A DNA stretch of 64,000 nt from Frigoriglobus tundricola. GTDB lineage: Bacteria > Planctomycetota > Planctomycetia > Gemmatales > Gemmataceae. The notes beneath the pieces are model-generated. The model was not told where the DNA came from. It ran no database searches and worked only from the letters and a program-made list of their open reading frames with translations. Shown piece after piece: positions 33,055-44,118 of this stretch. Both the position numbers and the translations under genes were made by a program. The stretch lies in assembly GCF_013128195.2 (NCBI RefSeq), contig NZ_CP053452.2, positions 8,370,001-8,434,000 of the forward strand. The letters are read 5' to 3'. How positions within the stretch are numbered: position 1 is the first letter of the stretch; the number at the start of each line of letters is the position of its first letter.

Positions 33055-36000
33055 GTGATCGACCCGCAACACCCGCCCGGCGCGCGAACCCGACCGGCCC
33101 CCGCCCGGCCCGCGCCGGTGCGCATTGCCGCCATTTATCTCCTCTCGTCTCTCGCTTGGATCTGGCTCTCCGACCTCGTGTTGAGCGCCGCGTTGTCGGG
33201 GCCGAGGTGGCGTTCTGGGTCGGGGCCGTGAAGGGCACCGCCTTCGTCCTGGCCTCCGCCGCCGCGCTGTTCTGGTTGGTCCGGCGGGAGGTCCGCGCCC
33301 TCACACACGCCCTCGGGCTGCTCCGGGCGGTGGTGGACGGGACGACGGACGCGGTGTTCGTGAAGGACCGCGACGGCAAGTACCTGATGGTGAACGAGGC
33401 GGCCGCCCGGTTCGTGGGCCGGCCCGTCGCCGACGTGCTGGGCCGGTCCGACGCCGACCTGTTCGACCCGGCCGGCGCGCGCGCACGCGCGCGCGTGCGA
33501 CCGGCGGGTGATGGAATCGGGCCGAACGGAGACCACGGAGGACGAGCTGATCGCCGCCGGCACCCCGCACTTATCTGGCCACCCGCGCGCCCGGCGCGGG
33601 ACGCCGGCGGGGCCGTCACCGGGGTGGTCGGCATCGCGCGCGACATCACCGACCGCAAGCGCGCCGAGTCCGAACGCGCGGCCCACCTCCGGTACTTCGA
33701 GAGCATGGACCGCGTCAACCGGGCGCTGTACGTGTCGAACGATCTCGAGCGGACGATGGGCGCCGTTCTCGACGTGGTGCTCGCGGAGTTCGGGTGCGAC
33801 CGGGCGCTGCTGGTGTACCCGTGCGACCCGGCCGCGCCGACCTGGACCGCGCCGATCGAGCGGACCCGGCCCGAGTACCCGGCGCCCGGCGCCCGGGGGC
33901 TCGAGGTGCCGGTCACGCCGGAGATCGTGCGGACGTTCACGACCGTGCTCGGGGCGCGCGGCCCGGTGCGGTTCGGCCCCGGGGGGGACCACCCGCTGCC
34001 CGCGACGGCCGCGGAGCGGTTCGGCGTCCGGTCCCAGCTCGCGATGGCCGTTTACCCGCTGATGGGCGCGCCGTGGATGTTCGGGCTGCACCAGTGTACT
34101 CACGCCCGCGTCTGGGAGCCGGGGGAGGAGCGCCTGTTCCGGGAGATCGGCCGGCGCCTGGCCGACACCCTGACCAGCCTGATCGCGTTCCGGGACCTGC
34201 GGACCAGCGAAGAACGGTACCGCGCGCTCGTCGAACTGTCCCCCGACGCGATCGTCGTCGTTCGCGGCGGGCGGATCGCGTTCGCGAACGCCGCGGCCGC
34301 GCGCATGGTCCGCGGCGCCGATCCGGCCGCCCTCATCGGCCTGATCGTGAACGACCACATCCACCCGGACGACCTGCCGGTCAGTCGGGCGCGACAGGAA
34401 ACGGTCCTCCGCGAGGGGCGGACCGTCCCCCCGCATGAGTTCCGCATGCGCGCCCTCGACGGCGCGTACATCGATGCCGAGGTGTGCGGCGGGCCGTGCG
34501 TCGTGGACGGGGCGCCCGGGATCCAGTTCTTCGCCCGGGACGTGACCGAGCGGCGGCGGGCGGCCGCCCTCCTCGCGCACCAGAACCGGGTCCTGGAGCG
34601 GATCGCGACCGGCGCCCCGCTCGCGGGGACCCTCGACGAGATCGTTCGGTTCGTCGAGGCGGAGTTCCCCGGCCTGGTCTGTTCGATCCTGCTGCTGGAC
34701 CGCGGCGGCCGGCACCTGCGGATCGGGGCGGCCCCGAACCTCCCGCAGGAGTACAACGCGGTCGTTGACGGGTTCGTCATCGGCCCGTGCGGCGGGTCCT
34801 GTGGGACCGCGGCCTACACGCGCGAGCCGGTGCACGTGGCGGACATCGCCACCGACCCGCTCTGGGCCGAGTACAAACAACACGCACTGGTACACGGGTT
34901 GAGGGCGTGCTGGTCCACGCCGATCTTCGGCGCCGCGCGCGGGGCCGCGCCCCGCGCCGTCCTCGGCACCTTTGCCGTTTACGCCCGCGCGCCCGGCGCC
35001 CCGGACCCGCGGCTCGCGCCCCTCATCGGCCGGGCCGAGCACCTGGCCAGCGTCGCGATCGAGCGCGAGCACGCGGACCGCGACCTGCGCGAGAGCGAGG
35101 AGCGGTTCCGGGCGGCGATGGTGGGCAGCCTGGACGCGGTCTACTTCCTCACCGCCGTTCGCGACCCGGGCGGCCGGATCACCGACTTCGTGTTCTCGGA
35201 CGTGAACCCGAAGGGCGAGGCGCTGATCGGGTTCCCGCGGGCCGCGCTCATCGGGAAGCCGCTCTGCGAGGTGCGGCCCGAAACGCGAACGGACGGGTTC
35301 TTCGACAAATACGTCCGCGTGGTCGAGACCCGCACGCCGCTCGAGGAGGAGTTCTCGAGCGCGGCCGGGTTCGTGGGCTGGCTGCACCACCAGGTCGTTC
35401 CGCTCGGCGACGGGGTCGTCATCACGAGCTGTGACGTCACCGAGCGGAAGCGGGCCGAGGCGGCGCTGCGGGCGAGCCAGCGCCAGTTCGCGCAACTGGT
35501 CGCGAACGTGGAAGGGATCGTGTGGGAGGCCGACGCCGGCACCTTCCGGTTCACCTTCGTCAGCGAGCGGGCCGAGCGGCTCCTCGGCTACCCCACGGCG
35601 CAGTGGACCACTGAGCCCCGGTTCTGGGTGGACCACATTCACCCCGACGACCGCGACTGGGTGGTCGATTTCTGCCTCGGGGCCACCGCGGAGCGGCGCA
35701 ACCACGATTTCGAGTACCGGTTCATCGCCGCCGACGGGCGCACCGTGTGGCTCCGGGACATCGTGAGCGTGATCGCGGACGGCGACCGGGCGACGAAGCT
35801 CCACGGCCTCATGGTGGACGTCACCGCGCAGAAGCGGGCCGAGCAGGCGCTCCGCGACAGCGAGGAGCGGTTCCGCACGTTCGTCGATCACGCCACCGAC
35901 GCCTTCTTCCTCCAGGGGCCGGACCAGCGGGTCCTGGACGTGAACCGTCAGGCGTGTGTCAGCCTCGGCTGTGAGCGCGAGGAGCTGATCGGCCAGACGC

Positions 36001-37754
36001 CCGCGGACTTCGACCCCGATGTGACCGCGGCGCTTGTGGAGCAGCAACGGACCCGCCTGGGGGTCGGGGAGACGATTACGTTCGACGCGCGCCACCGCCG
36101 GAAGGACGGGACCACGTTCCCGGTCGAGGTGCGCTTGCGCCCGTTCGAGACGCAGGGCAAGCGGTTCTACCTGGCGCTCGCGCGGGACGTCACCGAGCGG
36201 AAGCGGGCCGAGGCGGAGCTGCGGGAGAGCGAGGAGCGGCTCCGGCTGTTCATCGATCACGTCGCGGCCCCGATCGCCATGTTCGACCGCGACCTGCGGT
36301 ACGTCCACGTGAGCCGGCGGTGGCGGACCGACTACCGGCTCGGCGACCGCGCCCTTGCCGGGCTGAGCCACTACGAGGTGTTCCCGGAACTGCCCGAGCG
36401 GTGGAAGGAGACCTACCGGCGGTGCCTGGCCGGGGCCGTGGAGCGGTGCGAGGAGGACCGGTTCGAGCGCGCCGACGGGACCGTGCAGTGGCTCCGGTGG
36501 GAGATCCGGCCGTGGCACCGGGCGGACGGCGCGGTCGGCGGGGTCGTCATGTTCGCCGAGGACATCACGGCCCGCAAGCGGATGGAGGCCCAGCTCCACC
36601 AGGCGCAGAAGATGGAGGCCGTGGGCCGGCTCGCCGGGGGCATCGCCCACGACTTCAACAACCTGCTGACCGTCATCAACGGGTTCTGCGACCTGACGCT
36701 CCGCGAGATGGCGGGCGACGACCCGCACCGGGGGGCGCTCACGGAAGTGCGCAGCGCCGGCGAGCGGGCCGCGCGGCTCACCCAGCAGCTCCTCGCGTAC
36801 AGCCGGAAGGCGATGATCGAGCCGAAGGTGATCGACCTCAACGTGCTGGTGAGCGAGTCCGTCGAACTGCTCCGGCGGCTCATCGGGGAGGACATCGTGG
36901 TCGCGAGCGACCTGCAACCGGCCCCCGCCCGCATCCGGGCGGACCGCGGGCAGATCGAACAGGTGGTAATGAACCTCGTCGTCAACGCCCGCGACGCGAT
37001 GCCCACCGGCGGGCGCGTCACGGTCGAAACCCGGACCGTTACCATCGGGCCGGACCACCTGCCCGACGACCCGGACCTCAACCCGGGCCGCTACGTGCGG
37101 CTCACCGTCGCCGACACGGGGGCCGGTATGCCGGAGGAGGTGCTGGCGCACGTCTTCGAGCCGTTCTTCACGACCAAGGGGGTCGGGAAGGGGACCGGCC
37201 TGGGGCTGGCGGTCGTCCAGGGGGCCGTGAAGCAGAGCGGCGGCCACATCGGGGTCTCGAGCGCGGTCGGGGTTGGGACCACGTTCACGCTCCTCTTCCC
37301 GGCCGTCGCGGACCCGGCCGCGTCGGTACGGGCCGGACCGGAGCGGTCGGTGCGGGGCGCCGAGACCATTCTTCTGGCGGAGGACGAGGGCGCGGTCCGC
37401 ACGATCGCGCGCCTCGCCCTGGAGAGCTACGGGTACACCGTACTGGCCGTCGGGGGCGGGGCCGACGCGCTCGCCACCGCGGCGGCGCACGCGGGCGAAA
37501 TCGCCCTGCTCGTGACCGACGTGGTGATGCCCGGGATGAACGGCCGGCAACTCGCTGAGGAGCTGCGCCGCCGCCAGCCGGGGCTGCGCGTGCTGTTCAT
37601 GAGCGGGTACACGGACGACGTCGTCGTCCGCCACGGCCTCGTCACGCCTGTGGACGCGTTCATTCAGAAGCCCTTCAGCCCGGAGGCGATGGCGCGGAAG
37701 GTGCGGGAGATGCTCGACCGGCAGAGGGAGCCCGTCGCGGCGGACGGAAACTGA
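33055..37754 (+). CDS. Hybrid sensor histidine kinase with many PAS/GAF domains; several frame changes near the 5' end
   Basis: About 1560 residues. A membrane segment (RIAAIYLLSSLAWIWLSDLVL) is encoded in a different frame (GTG at 33055) from the next one (FWVGAVKGTAFVLASAAALFWLVRR), so one indel is needed near 33195. The first PAS domain needs three more changes between ~33477 and ~33600: the sensible text RVMESGRTETTEDELIAAGTP and RTYLATRAP sits in two other frames. From ~33600 the single frame is clean: GAF, several PAS/PAC repeats ending DVTERKRAE, HisKA (GRLAGGIAHDFNNLLTVING, His phosphosite), HATPase (NLVVNARDAM, DTGAGM, GKGTGLGLAVV) and a receiver (LAEDE, VTDVVMPGMNG, KPFSP). It autophosphorylates and passes phosphate to its own receiver; the signal is unknown. 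Confidence 0.82.
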
Positions 37755-37970
37755 CGCGAAGCGAAACCGACTTGGGGGCGGGTGCCCGAATCCGTTCGCG
37801 CTGCTTTCGGGCGTTGCTCACCCCAAACTTGACGGTAATCGAATGATTGGTCCGACGAAAGACGTGGTGCGACGGGCGGCTGTTTGGAAACGGTGTCGCG
37901 AACAGTAACGAAAACCGGCGCGGGGTCCGCGCCGGCCCCAGACACTTCGAACCGTGCCTGACGATCGACA

Positions 37971-38141
37971 CTACTTCTTGGTGGCGTGCGGCTTCTCAGT
38001 GTCGTGCGGCTTCTCGGTTTCGTGCTTCTTCTCGGGCGAGCCGGTCTTCTTGTCGTCCTTGTGGGGGGCGGAGGTCGACGTCGCGCTCCCGCAACCGGTG
38101 AGTCCCGCCAGAACGGCAGCCAGGAGAACCAAACGCAGCAT
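37971..38141 (-). CDS. Small His/Lys-rich lipoprotein
   Basis: 56 residues. MLRLVLLAAVLAGLTGC is a clear lipoprotein signal with LTGC lipobox. The mature part is short, charged and repetitive: HKDDKKTGSPEKK followed by three HxTEKPH-like repeats (HETEKP, HDTEKP, HATKK). It is probably anchored in a membrane facing outward; the His-rich repeats might bind metal, which is a guess. A GAGTCAGACT leader precedes the ATG without a strong Shine-Dalgarno sequence. Confidence 0.65.
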   Translation of the reverse strand: MLRLVLLAAVLAGLTGCGSATSTSAPHKDDKKTGSPEKKHETEKPHDTEKPHATKK

Positions 38142-38790
38142 AGTCTGACTCCAAAGGGGTCATGGTACAACCGAGCGACACAGCGTTAGCTCGGTAGATC
38201 GGGGGAGCCGTCGCGGCCCGTTCGGTTGATCGGACCGGACGGGGCGAACTCGCTCAACGAGACCGTCGAGCGTCGGGCTCCCAGAAAGCGGTGTGAGCGA
38301 CCCTCGTGCTAGTAATTCTTTATCCCGCCGCACGTTCGTAGTCGCGCTTCACGCGACCAAGAAGCGACGAGAAGAACACATCGCGTGCCGGTCGGCACGG
38401 TCGATGTCGCCCTCGGGATCACGGGGCGCGGGGGTGGAGTGAAAAAGTTCCCGCGGGCGACACAGGAAACAGCCGCTCTCCGCCCGCCGGGCGTAGCGCT
38501 CGTAGGTTTCCCGAGGCCGGGGAAAACGAGGACACCATTTCGTCTGGTGCAGATGATAGGACTCCCGGCGCCGGAGTCACGACCGAAAAAACGGTTGGTG
38601 TCTGCTCGGAGCGGCCCGTCACCGGTGCTTCAAAGCGGGCACTCGGTTTCGACACGGGTCCCCTTGCGCTTCTTCCGATCGGAACCGCGGCGCGGCTCGT
38701 TGCGATACCCATCGGCAACGCGAACGCGCCCCATTTTGCCGTGCCGTGGCGTATACTCTGGCTGCGTCGCGGTTCGTTCCCGAGGTCGCC
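38142..38790. other. Intergenic region, no gene supported
   Basis: About 650 bases between the small lipoprotein gene and the thioredoxin-fold lipoprotein gene. Frames crossing it look random. A TATACT hexamer at 38752-38757, 34 bases before the next start codon, could be a -10 element, but no well-spaced -35 box is seen. Confidence 0.4.
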
Positions 38791-39435
38791 ATGCGCTGCC
38801 ACCTGAGTGCCGGACTGTTCGCCGTTCTCTGCGCCCTCGCCGGGTGCACCGCGCCCCCGGAACTCGGCGCCCCGTCCGGCGGCCCGGACCTTCAGCAGGT
38901 CGCGAGCCGCTTCCTCGCGGACCCCCAGTCGAACCGGAAAACGACCGGCGATCAGGTCCCACTCAAGTTCATCGACACCGCGGGCGCCGAGGTGGATCTG
39001 GCGTCGTTCCGCGGCCGGTCGAACGTCGTGCTGGTGGTGGTGAAGGGGTTGCCGAAGTTCCCCGGCGGGAAGTTCTGCCCCGGGTGCCTCGCGCAGGTCA
39101 ACTCGCTCACCGCGAACTACGACGAGTTCAAGAAGCGCGACGCAACGATCCTGATGGTCTTTCCCGGCCCGAAAGACGCGCTGCCGCAGTTCCTCGCGGA
39201 CGCCAAGGTGGACGGGACCGCCGGGAACCCGAAGGTGCCGTTCGCGCTGCTCCTGGACACGGACCTGGAGGCGGTCAAGGCGCTGGGGATCACCGGCGAC
39301 CTGGCCAAGCCCTCGACGTACATCCTCGACAAGAAGGGGAACGCCGTGTTCGCCTTCGTCGGGGAAACGACGACGGACCGGCCGTCGGTTCAGGCGCTGC
39401 TGACGCAACTCGATAAACTGAATGCCAGGAAGTGA
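38791..39435 (+). CDS. Peroxiredoxin/AhpC-TSA-like lipoprotein
   Basis: 214 residues from the ATG at 38791. Signal MRCHLSAGLFAVLCALAGC with ALAGC lipobox. The thioredoxin fold is seen in FIDTAGAEVDLASFRGRSNVVLVVVKGLPKFPGGKFCPGCLAQVNSLTANYDEFKKRDATILMVFPG, where the redox site is FCPGC (CxxC) rather than a single peroxidatic Cys, followed by LLLDTDLEAVKALGITG...PSTYILDKKGNAVFAFVGE. Probably a periplasmic thiol reductase or peroxidase. The upstream kinase-type genes are unrelated. Confidence 0.85.
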   Translation: MRCHLSAGLFAVLCALAGCTAPPELGAPSGGPDLQQVASRFLADPQSNRKTTGDQVPLKFIDTAGAEVDLASFRGRSNVVLVVVKGLPKFPGGKFCPGCLAQVNSLTANYDEFKKRDATILMVFPGPKDALPQFLADAKVDGTAGNPKVPFALLLDTDLEAVKALGITGDLAKPSTYILDKKGNAVFAFVGETTTDRPSVQALLTQLDKLNARK

Positions 39436-39471
39436 TACCGGACCCCGTGGCCCCGCGGTACGCTGTCGCGC

Positions 39472-41379
39472 ATGGTTCAAGAGTGGTACATCGACGCCGG
39501 GGGCCGGTCCGAAGGCCCCCTCTCCGCGAGCGAACTGCGGGAGCGCGCCGCGGCCGGCCGGCTCGGGCCCACGGACCGCGTGAGCGCGGACCGCGTGGAG
39601 TGGGTGTTCGCGGGCAGCGTTCCCGGGCTCGCGTTCCCGGCCCGCCAGCCGGGCCGGCCCCTTCTCGAAACCGTCGTCTCGGGGTCCGTCCACCTCAGCG
39701 ATTCGGCCGCGGCCGTAGCGGCGCCCGTGTCCGATGCCCCGCCGTGCATCCCGGGCTACGAGGTCCGGGGCGTGCTCGGCACCGGCGCGTGCGGCGTCGT
39801 GTACCGGGCCTGGCACGAGAGCCTCAAACGCGTCGTGGCCCTCAAAACGGTGCGGCTCGCCCAGAACACCTCGCCGGACGTGGTCGAACGGTTCGAGCAG
39901 GAGGCGCGGGCGCTGGCGGGCCTCCAGCACCCGAACATCGTCGCCGTGTACGACCGCGGGCACGCGGACGGCCGCGCGTACTTCGCGATGGAGCTGCTCG
40001 ACGGCGAGGACCTCGGCGCGCGGATCGACCGGGCCGGTCCGCTCGACGAGCGGACGGCGTGGCTCGTCGCCCGACAGACCGCGGCCGCGCTGGCGCACGC
40101 CGCCAAGCACGGCGTCACGCACCGCGACGTGAAGCCCGCCAACCTGTTCCTCGTGCCCGCACCGACCGGGTTCCCGTTCCCGCCCGACGTGCCGATGGTG
40201 AAGGTGACCGACTTCGGGCTCGCGCTGACCAGCGGGCCGGACGACATCGACCAGCGCCAGACCGCCGCCGGGGTGCTGCTCGGCACCCCGATCTACATGG
40301 CCCCGGAACAGTTCGTCGGCAGTAACGTGGGACCGAAGGCGGACGTCTACAGTCTCGGCGCGACCGTTTCCCACGCCCTCTCGGGGCGCCCGCCGTTCGA
40401 CGGGCGGACCGTCTGGGAGGTGATGAAGAAGAAATCCGAACCCGCGCCCCGGCTCGGCCCGACGGTCTCCCGGGAGACGGCCGATCTGGTGGCCGCCATG
40501 CTGGCCACGGACGCGGCCGGGCGACCGGAGTACGTCGATCTGATCGCACGCATCGACGCGCTGCCGTGCCTGGACGGGGCGTTCAGCGCCGCGGGGTTGC
40601 CCGCCACGAGCGGCCGGACGCCGGTTGCGCCCGCCCCGGTGGTTTCGGAGCCGTTACCCCCCGCGCCGGCCGTGGTGCCGGGGCGCAAGCGGTGGGTGCA
40701 CTGGGCCACCTTCATCGGTTTGGGTGCGGTCGTCGGTGGCGCGGTGCTGGTCGGCATTGTCGGCCGACCGACCAACTCGAACGTGCCCGACGGAACGTGG
40801 TCGGAAGAGCGCCCCGGCGCCTACGCCACCGGCGCGCAGCACCTGTTGTACACGAGCGGGGAACTCACCGGCTGGCGGTCCGGCGGCGGGTTGTGGCAAA
40901 TCGAGGAGGACGACGCCATCGAAAAGACGCCGGTGATCGCCGGGTTCGGAACCGCGGTGCGCCCGTTCGATCCGGCCCCGAACTTTCGCGTCACCCTCAC
41001 CCTCGACCCGCACACGGCCACCGCCGTCGAACTCCAGATCGCCACGACCAGCGGACCGCCCGCGACCCAGTGGGTGGTGCGGCTCGACCGGCCGGTCGGC
41101 TGCTCCTTCGGCAAGCGGGTGGGGGCGGGGGCGTTCGAGCGCGCCGGCGAAGTGGTTCCAATACCGACCGCCCCGGCGCTCGCCCAGGAGGGCCGGCGGC
41201 CGTACCTGGAAGTGAAGTACGAACGGGCCGGCGGAACGCTCGCGGCCTGGTTCCGCGGTCAGGCGCTGGGCCAGACCTCCGCCGCCGGCCTGACCACGAA
41301 CGAACTCCGCGTGCAAACGATCGGCGGTTCGGTCCGCATCGACTACGCCGCTCTCGAAGAACTGATCGAGCAGAAGTGA
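39472..41379 (+). CDS. Ser/Thr protein kinase with N-terminal GYF_2 domain
   Basis: 635 residues. Residues ~1-55 (EWYIDAGGRSEGPLSASELRERAAAGRLGPTDRVSADRVEWVFAGSV) form a GYF_2/DUF4339-type module that usually binds proline-rich peptides. The kinase domain follows: GTGACGVVYRAWHE, ALKTV with the ATP Lys, HRDVKPANL, DFGLAL, APEQFVG. A membrane segment (WATFIGLGAVVGGAVLVGIVG) near residue 410 leads to a C-terminal ~200-residue beta-rich extracytoplasmic domain of concanavalin/DUF1080 style. The start ATG is set by the GYF domain. Confidence 0.9.
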   Translation: MVQEWYIDAGGRSEGPLSASELRERAAAGRLGPTDRVSADRVEWVFAGSVPGLAFPARQPGRPLLETVVSGSVHLSDSAAAVAAPVSDAPPCIPGYEVRGVLGTGACGVVYRAWHESLKRVVALKTVRLAQNTSPDVVERFEQEARALAGLQHPNIVAVYDRGHADGRAYFAMELLDGEDLGARIDRAGPLDERTAWLVARQTAAALAHAAKHGVTHRDVKPANLFLVPAPTGFPFPPDVPMVKVTDFGLALTSGPDDIDQRQTAAGVLLGTPIYMAPEQFVGSNVGPKADVYSLGATVSHALSGRPPFDGRTVWEVMKKKSEPAPRLGPTVSRETADLVAAMLATDAAGRPEYVDLIARIDALPCLDGAFSAAGLPATSGRTPVAPAPVVSEPLPPAPAVVPGRKRWVHWATFIGLGAVVGGAVLVGIVGRPTNSNVPDGTWSEERPGAYATGAQHLLYTSGELTGWRSGGGLWQIEEDDAIEKTPVIAGFGTAVRPFDPAPNFRVTLTLDPHTATAVELQIATTSGPPATQWVVRLDRPVGCSFGKRVGAGAFERAGEVVPIPTAPALAQEGRRPYLEVKYERAGGTLAAWFRGQALGQTSAAGLTTNELRVQTIGGSVRIDYAALEELIEQK

Positions 41380-41382
41380 CCG

Positions 41383-41733
41383 CTACGGCCGCGTCTCGAA
41401 TACGACCGTCACGCCCCATGTGCCCGCGGCCCCGATCTCGAGCGTGTACGTTCCGGCGCGCGGGATGGCCCCCAGGCCCAGCCCGCCGTTGGGGAGCGGC
41501 GCGAGTGTGGTCGCGTCGGTGCCGTCGGGGTGGAGCACCCGCATCACGAACGGTCCCTTTTCGGCTGCGATCCGCACCGAAGCGTCGCCCGTCACCACGA
41601 ACGGTTCCGTGACCCGGTCGCCGGTCCCCCAGAACGTGAGCATGGTCGTACCCGCGAGAAACGGCGTCGGCCACGGGACCGCGTGTTCCGGTCCGTTCAG
41701 CGGCGTGAGGCGCGCGGTCGAGTGCTCACTCAT
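41383..41733 (-). CDS. Small beta-rich protein, unknown
   Basis: 116 residues from the ATG at 41733, preceded by AGGAGAACCGGA. A likely beta-sandwich: TTMLTFWGTGDRVTEPFVVTGDASVRIAAEKGPFVMRVLHPDGTDATTLAPLPNGGLGLGAIPRAGTYTLEIGAAGTWGVTVVFE. The pattern resembles small extracellular or pre-peptidase-type beta domains but lacks a signal peptide. The stop is four bases from that of the convergent kinase gene. Confidence 0.6.
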   Translation of the reverse strand: MSEHSTARLTPLNGPEHAVPWPTPFLAGTTMLTFWGTGDRVTEPFVVTGDASVRIAAEKGPFVMRVLHPDGTDATTLAPLPNGGLGLGAIPRAGTYTLEIGAAGTWGVTVVFETRP

Positions 41734-42006
41734 TCCGGTTCTCCTTTTTCCTGTTCCGAGCCCCCGAGCGCGTCCGGGTCCGTCGCGCGGTGCCGGTTCC
41801 ACCGGGCTACGGTAACCGGTGCGTCCCGATCGTCACAAGAAGGGTTCGTTCCTCCACAGCGGACTATGAACGGGTGAAGAAGGTACTCTGATGGACAGAA
41901 GTTTGTTATCTGGTCGGGCGAGCGATTTCCCCAAATTCTGTTGCAGCAAGAGGATTGGGGCGAGAAGATAATTCAGTTGTGATCGGCCAGCCCGCTTGTA
42001 TCACGC

Positions 42007-44118
42007 ATGCAAGAGACACCCAGCACGGTGGGCACACCGCCCCAACAGCTCCTCGATGAGTTGCTCACGCGCTTTGAGACGGGACTGAGGAGCGACGGGC
42101 CGCCCCGGCTCGAGGACGTCGTACGGTCCGTGCCCGAAACGTACCGCCCCGACGTATTCCGGTACCTCCTACCCGTCGAGTTGGAACACCACATCCGGGT
42201 CCAGCGACCCCTGGACCTGAACGAGGCCCGGGATCGTTTTGGGCCGCTCGGGCCGTGGACCGCTCCGATCCTCGGCGAGTTCCTGGGTCACACGATCAGT
42301 TGGACCGCGTCGGGGGCGGGATCGCCCGCCCCCGGCCCCGCGCCGGCCGCCGTGTCCATCGGACAGTACGAGCTGCTCTCGGAACTGGGGAGCGGGGGGT
42401 TCGGCAAGGTGTTCAAGGCGCGGCACTCGCAGCTCAAGCGCTTGGTCGCGCTGAAGGTCCTTATCCCGCACCGTGCCCTGGCCCCCGGTGGCGTCGAACG
42501 CTTCCTCCGGGAGATGGAGGTGCTCGGCCGCCTCAACCACCCGCACATCGCGCAGGCCAGCGATGCGGGCGAGTGCGACGGGTACTACTTCCTGGCAATG
42601 GAGTACGTCGAGGGGGTCGATCTCGGGCACCTCCTGAAAACGGTGACGCGGCTGCACGTGCCGGACGCGTGCGCCCTGGCCCGTCAGGCGGCGGCGGCGC
42701 TCGTGTTCATCGACGGGCGCGGAACGGTCCACCGGGACCTGAAGCCGAGCAACCTCCTCCTCGGGCGGGACGGGGTGGTGCGCGTCCTGGACCTCGGCCT
42801 GGCGAAACTGCGCGACCTGCCGCCGTGGGAACACCTGACGGAAACCGGGGCGGTGATGGGCACCCCCGAATACATGTCCCCCGAGCAGACGCGCGAGAGC
42901 CGGGACGTCACCGTCCGGTCGGACGTCTACAGCCTCGGCTGCACGCTGTACGCCCTGCTCGCGGGGGCGCCGCCGTTCACACGCGGGGAGTCCGTCTATG
43001 ATCTGCTGCGGGCGCACAACGAGTCCCCGCCGCCCGCCCTCGGGGCCGTGCGGGGCGACGTGCCGCCCGAACTGGAGCGGCTGATCGGCCGGATGCTCGA
43101 GAAGCCGCCCGCGCAGCGCCCCGCACCGGACGAAGTGGCTCGGGCTTTGGAGCCCTTCTGTGAGGGCGCCGATCTGAAGCGGCTGGTTGCGGAATGCGGG
43201 GCCCGACAGGAGCTGCCGGTCCATCTGCCAACGGCCCACACCCGACTCGTCTTCGCCCCCGCTCCGACCGGCACGTTAGCCGCCCCGCAACCCCCGACGC
43301 GGTCGGTATCCGCCCCGGCGCAGCGGGCCGTCCGGTGGCGGAAGCGTTTGGTGATCGGGGCGCCGGTCCTCGCCATTGTTCTTGGTGGGGGGGTGTGGAC
43401 CGTGGTGCCCCGCCCGTGGGAACCGGGTGACGGCACGGCCGTGGCGCCGAACCCTCCCGCGCCGCCCGCCGCACCCGAACCGCCGCCCCGTACGTTTAAG
43501 GTCGACGAGTGGACGGAACTGCTCGACCGGCCGCCGGTGAAGCGCATCTGGCCGGAGAACGATCCGCGCTCTCATTTTCAATACGACCCGGCCAACCGAC
43601 AGCTCTCTCTGAACTGCGTGGACTTCGGGGCACTCGAGCTGGGACACGTGGGGGCCGCGGCGTTCGATATGGACGCGGTCATATTTCAGAACGGCTGGAA
43701 TTCCGGACGGGTGGGAATCTCCTTCCGAGGTCGGCTCGCGCCCGCGGCCCCCCCGGCGTTCTCGTGGCAGGGGGACGTCTTGTACCTGCGCTCGCTCGGG
43801 GTCCCGCCCGAACGTGCGACCCTTGCCCGCGGCGAACTCAAGCGGCACGCGGCGACCGGGGCGGCGATGGTCATACCGTGGCGGGTCTACGATGTCCCGC
43901 CCCCGCGGGGCGGGGACCACCGCCTGTCGTGTACCGTCACCCCCGGTGGCGTCACCGAGGTCCGGTGGAACGGCGAACTGGCCGTGCCGCCGAAGACTTC
44001 ACCCCCCGACCCGCACGAGCCGGCCGAGGGCGGGGTCGGGATCGTCGTTCACGATAGTCACGCACTGTTCCGGTCCGTCCGCGTTCGGGTTCACAAGCCC
44101 TCAGGAGATCGCCCGTGA
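42007..44118 (+). CDS. Ser/Thr protein kinase with C-terminal extracytoplasmic domain
   Basis: 703 residues. The N-terminal ~110 residues (LLDELLTRFETGLRSDGPPRLEDVVRSVPETYRPDVFRYLLPVELEHH) are the leader seen on a Gemmata kinase group. Catalytic motifs are LGSGGFGKVFKARH, ALKVLI, HRDLKPSNLL, DLGLAKL and SPEQTRESR. A membrane segment (LVIGAPVLAIVLGGGVWTVV) near residue 450 is followed by a ~220-residue DUF1080-like domain. Its last codons overlap the next gene by four bases (ATGA), so it heads an operon with the Gly/Ser-rich protein and the two-domain glycosyltransferase. Confidence 0.9.
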   Translation: MQETPSTVGTPPQQLLDELLTRFETGLRSDGPPRLEDVVRSVPETYRPDVFRYLLPVELEHHIRVQRPLDLNEARDRFGPLGPWTAPILGEFLGHTISWTASGAGSPAPGPAPAAVSIGQYELLSELGSGGFGKVFKARHSQLKRLVALKVLIPHRALAPGGVERFLREMEVLGRLNHPHIAQASDAGECDGYYFLAMEYVEGVDLGHLLKTVTRLHVPDACALARQAAAALVFIDGRGTVHRDLKPSNLLLGRDGVVRVLDLGLAKLRDLPPWEHLTETGAVMGTPEYMSPEQTRESRDVTVRSDVYSLGCTLYALLAGAPPFTRGESVYDLLRAHNESPPPALGAVRGDVPPELERLIGRMLEKPPAQRPAPDEVARALEPFCEGADLKRLVAECGARQELPVHLPTAHTRLVFAPAPTGTLAAPQPPTRSVSAPAQRAVRWRKRLVIGAPVLAIVLGGGVWTVVPRPWEPGDGTAVAPNPPAPPAAPEPPPRTFKVDEWTELLDRPPVKRIWPENDPRSHFQYDPANRQLSLNCVDFGALELGHVGAAAFDMDAVIFQNGWNSGRVGISFRGRLAPAAPPAFSWQGDVLYLRSLGVPPERATLARGELKRHAATGAAMVIPWRVYDVPPPRGGDHRLSCTVTPGGVTEVRWNGELAVPPKTSPPDPHEPAEGGVGIVVHDSHALFRSVRVRVHKPSGDRP

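Noticed and set aside
33135-37634. A 1499-residue minus-strand open frame opposite the hybrid kinase
   Set aside because: It is Arg/Pro/His-rich with no domain; the plus strand carries the clear kinase domains. A GC-rich antisense shadow.
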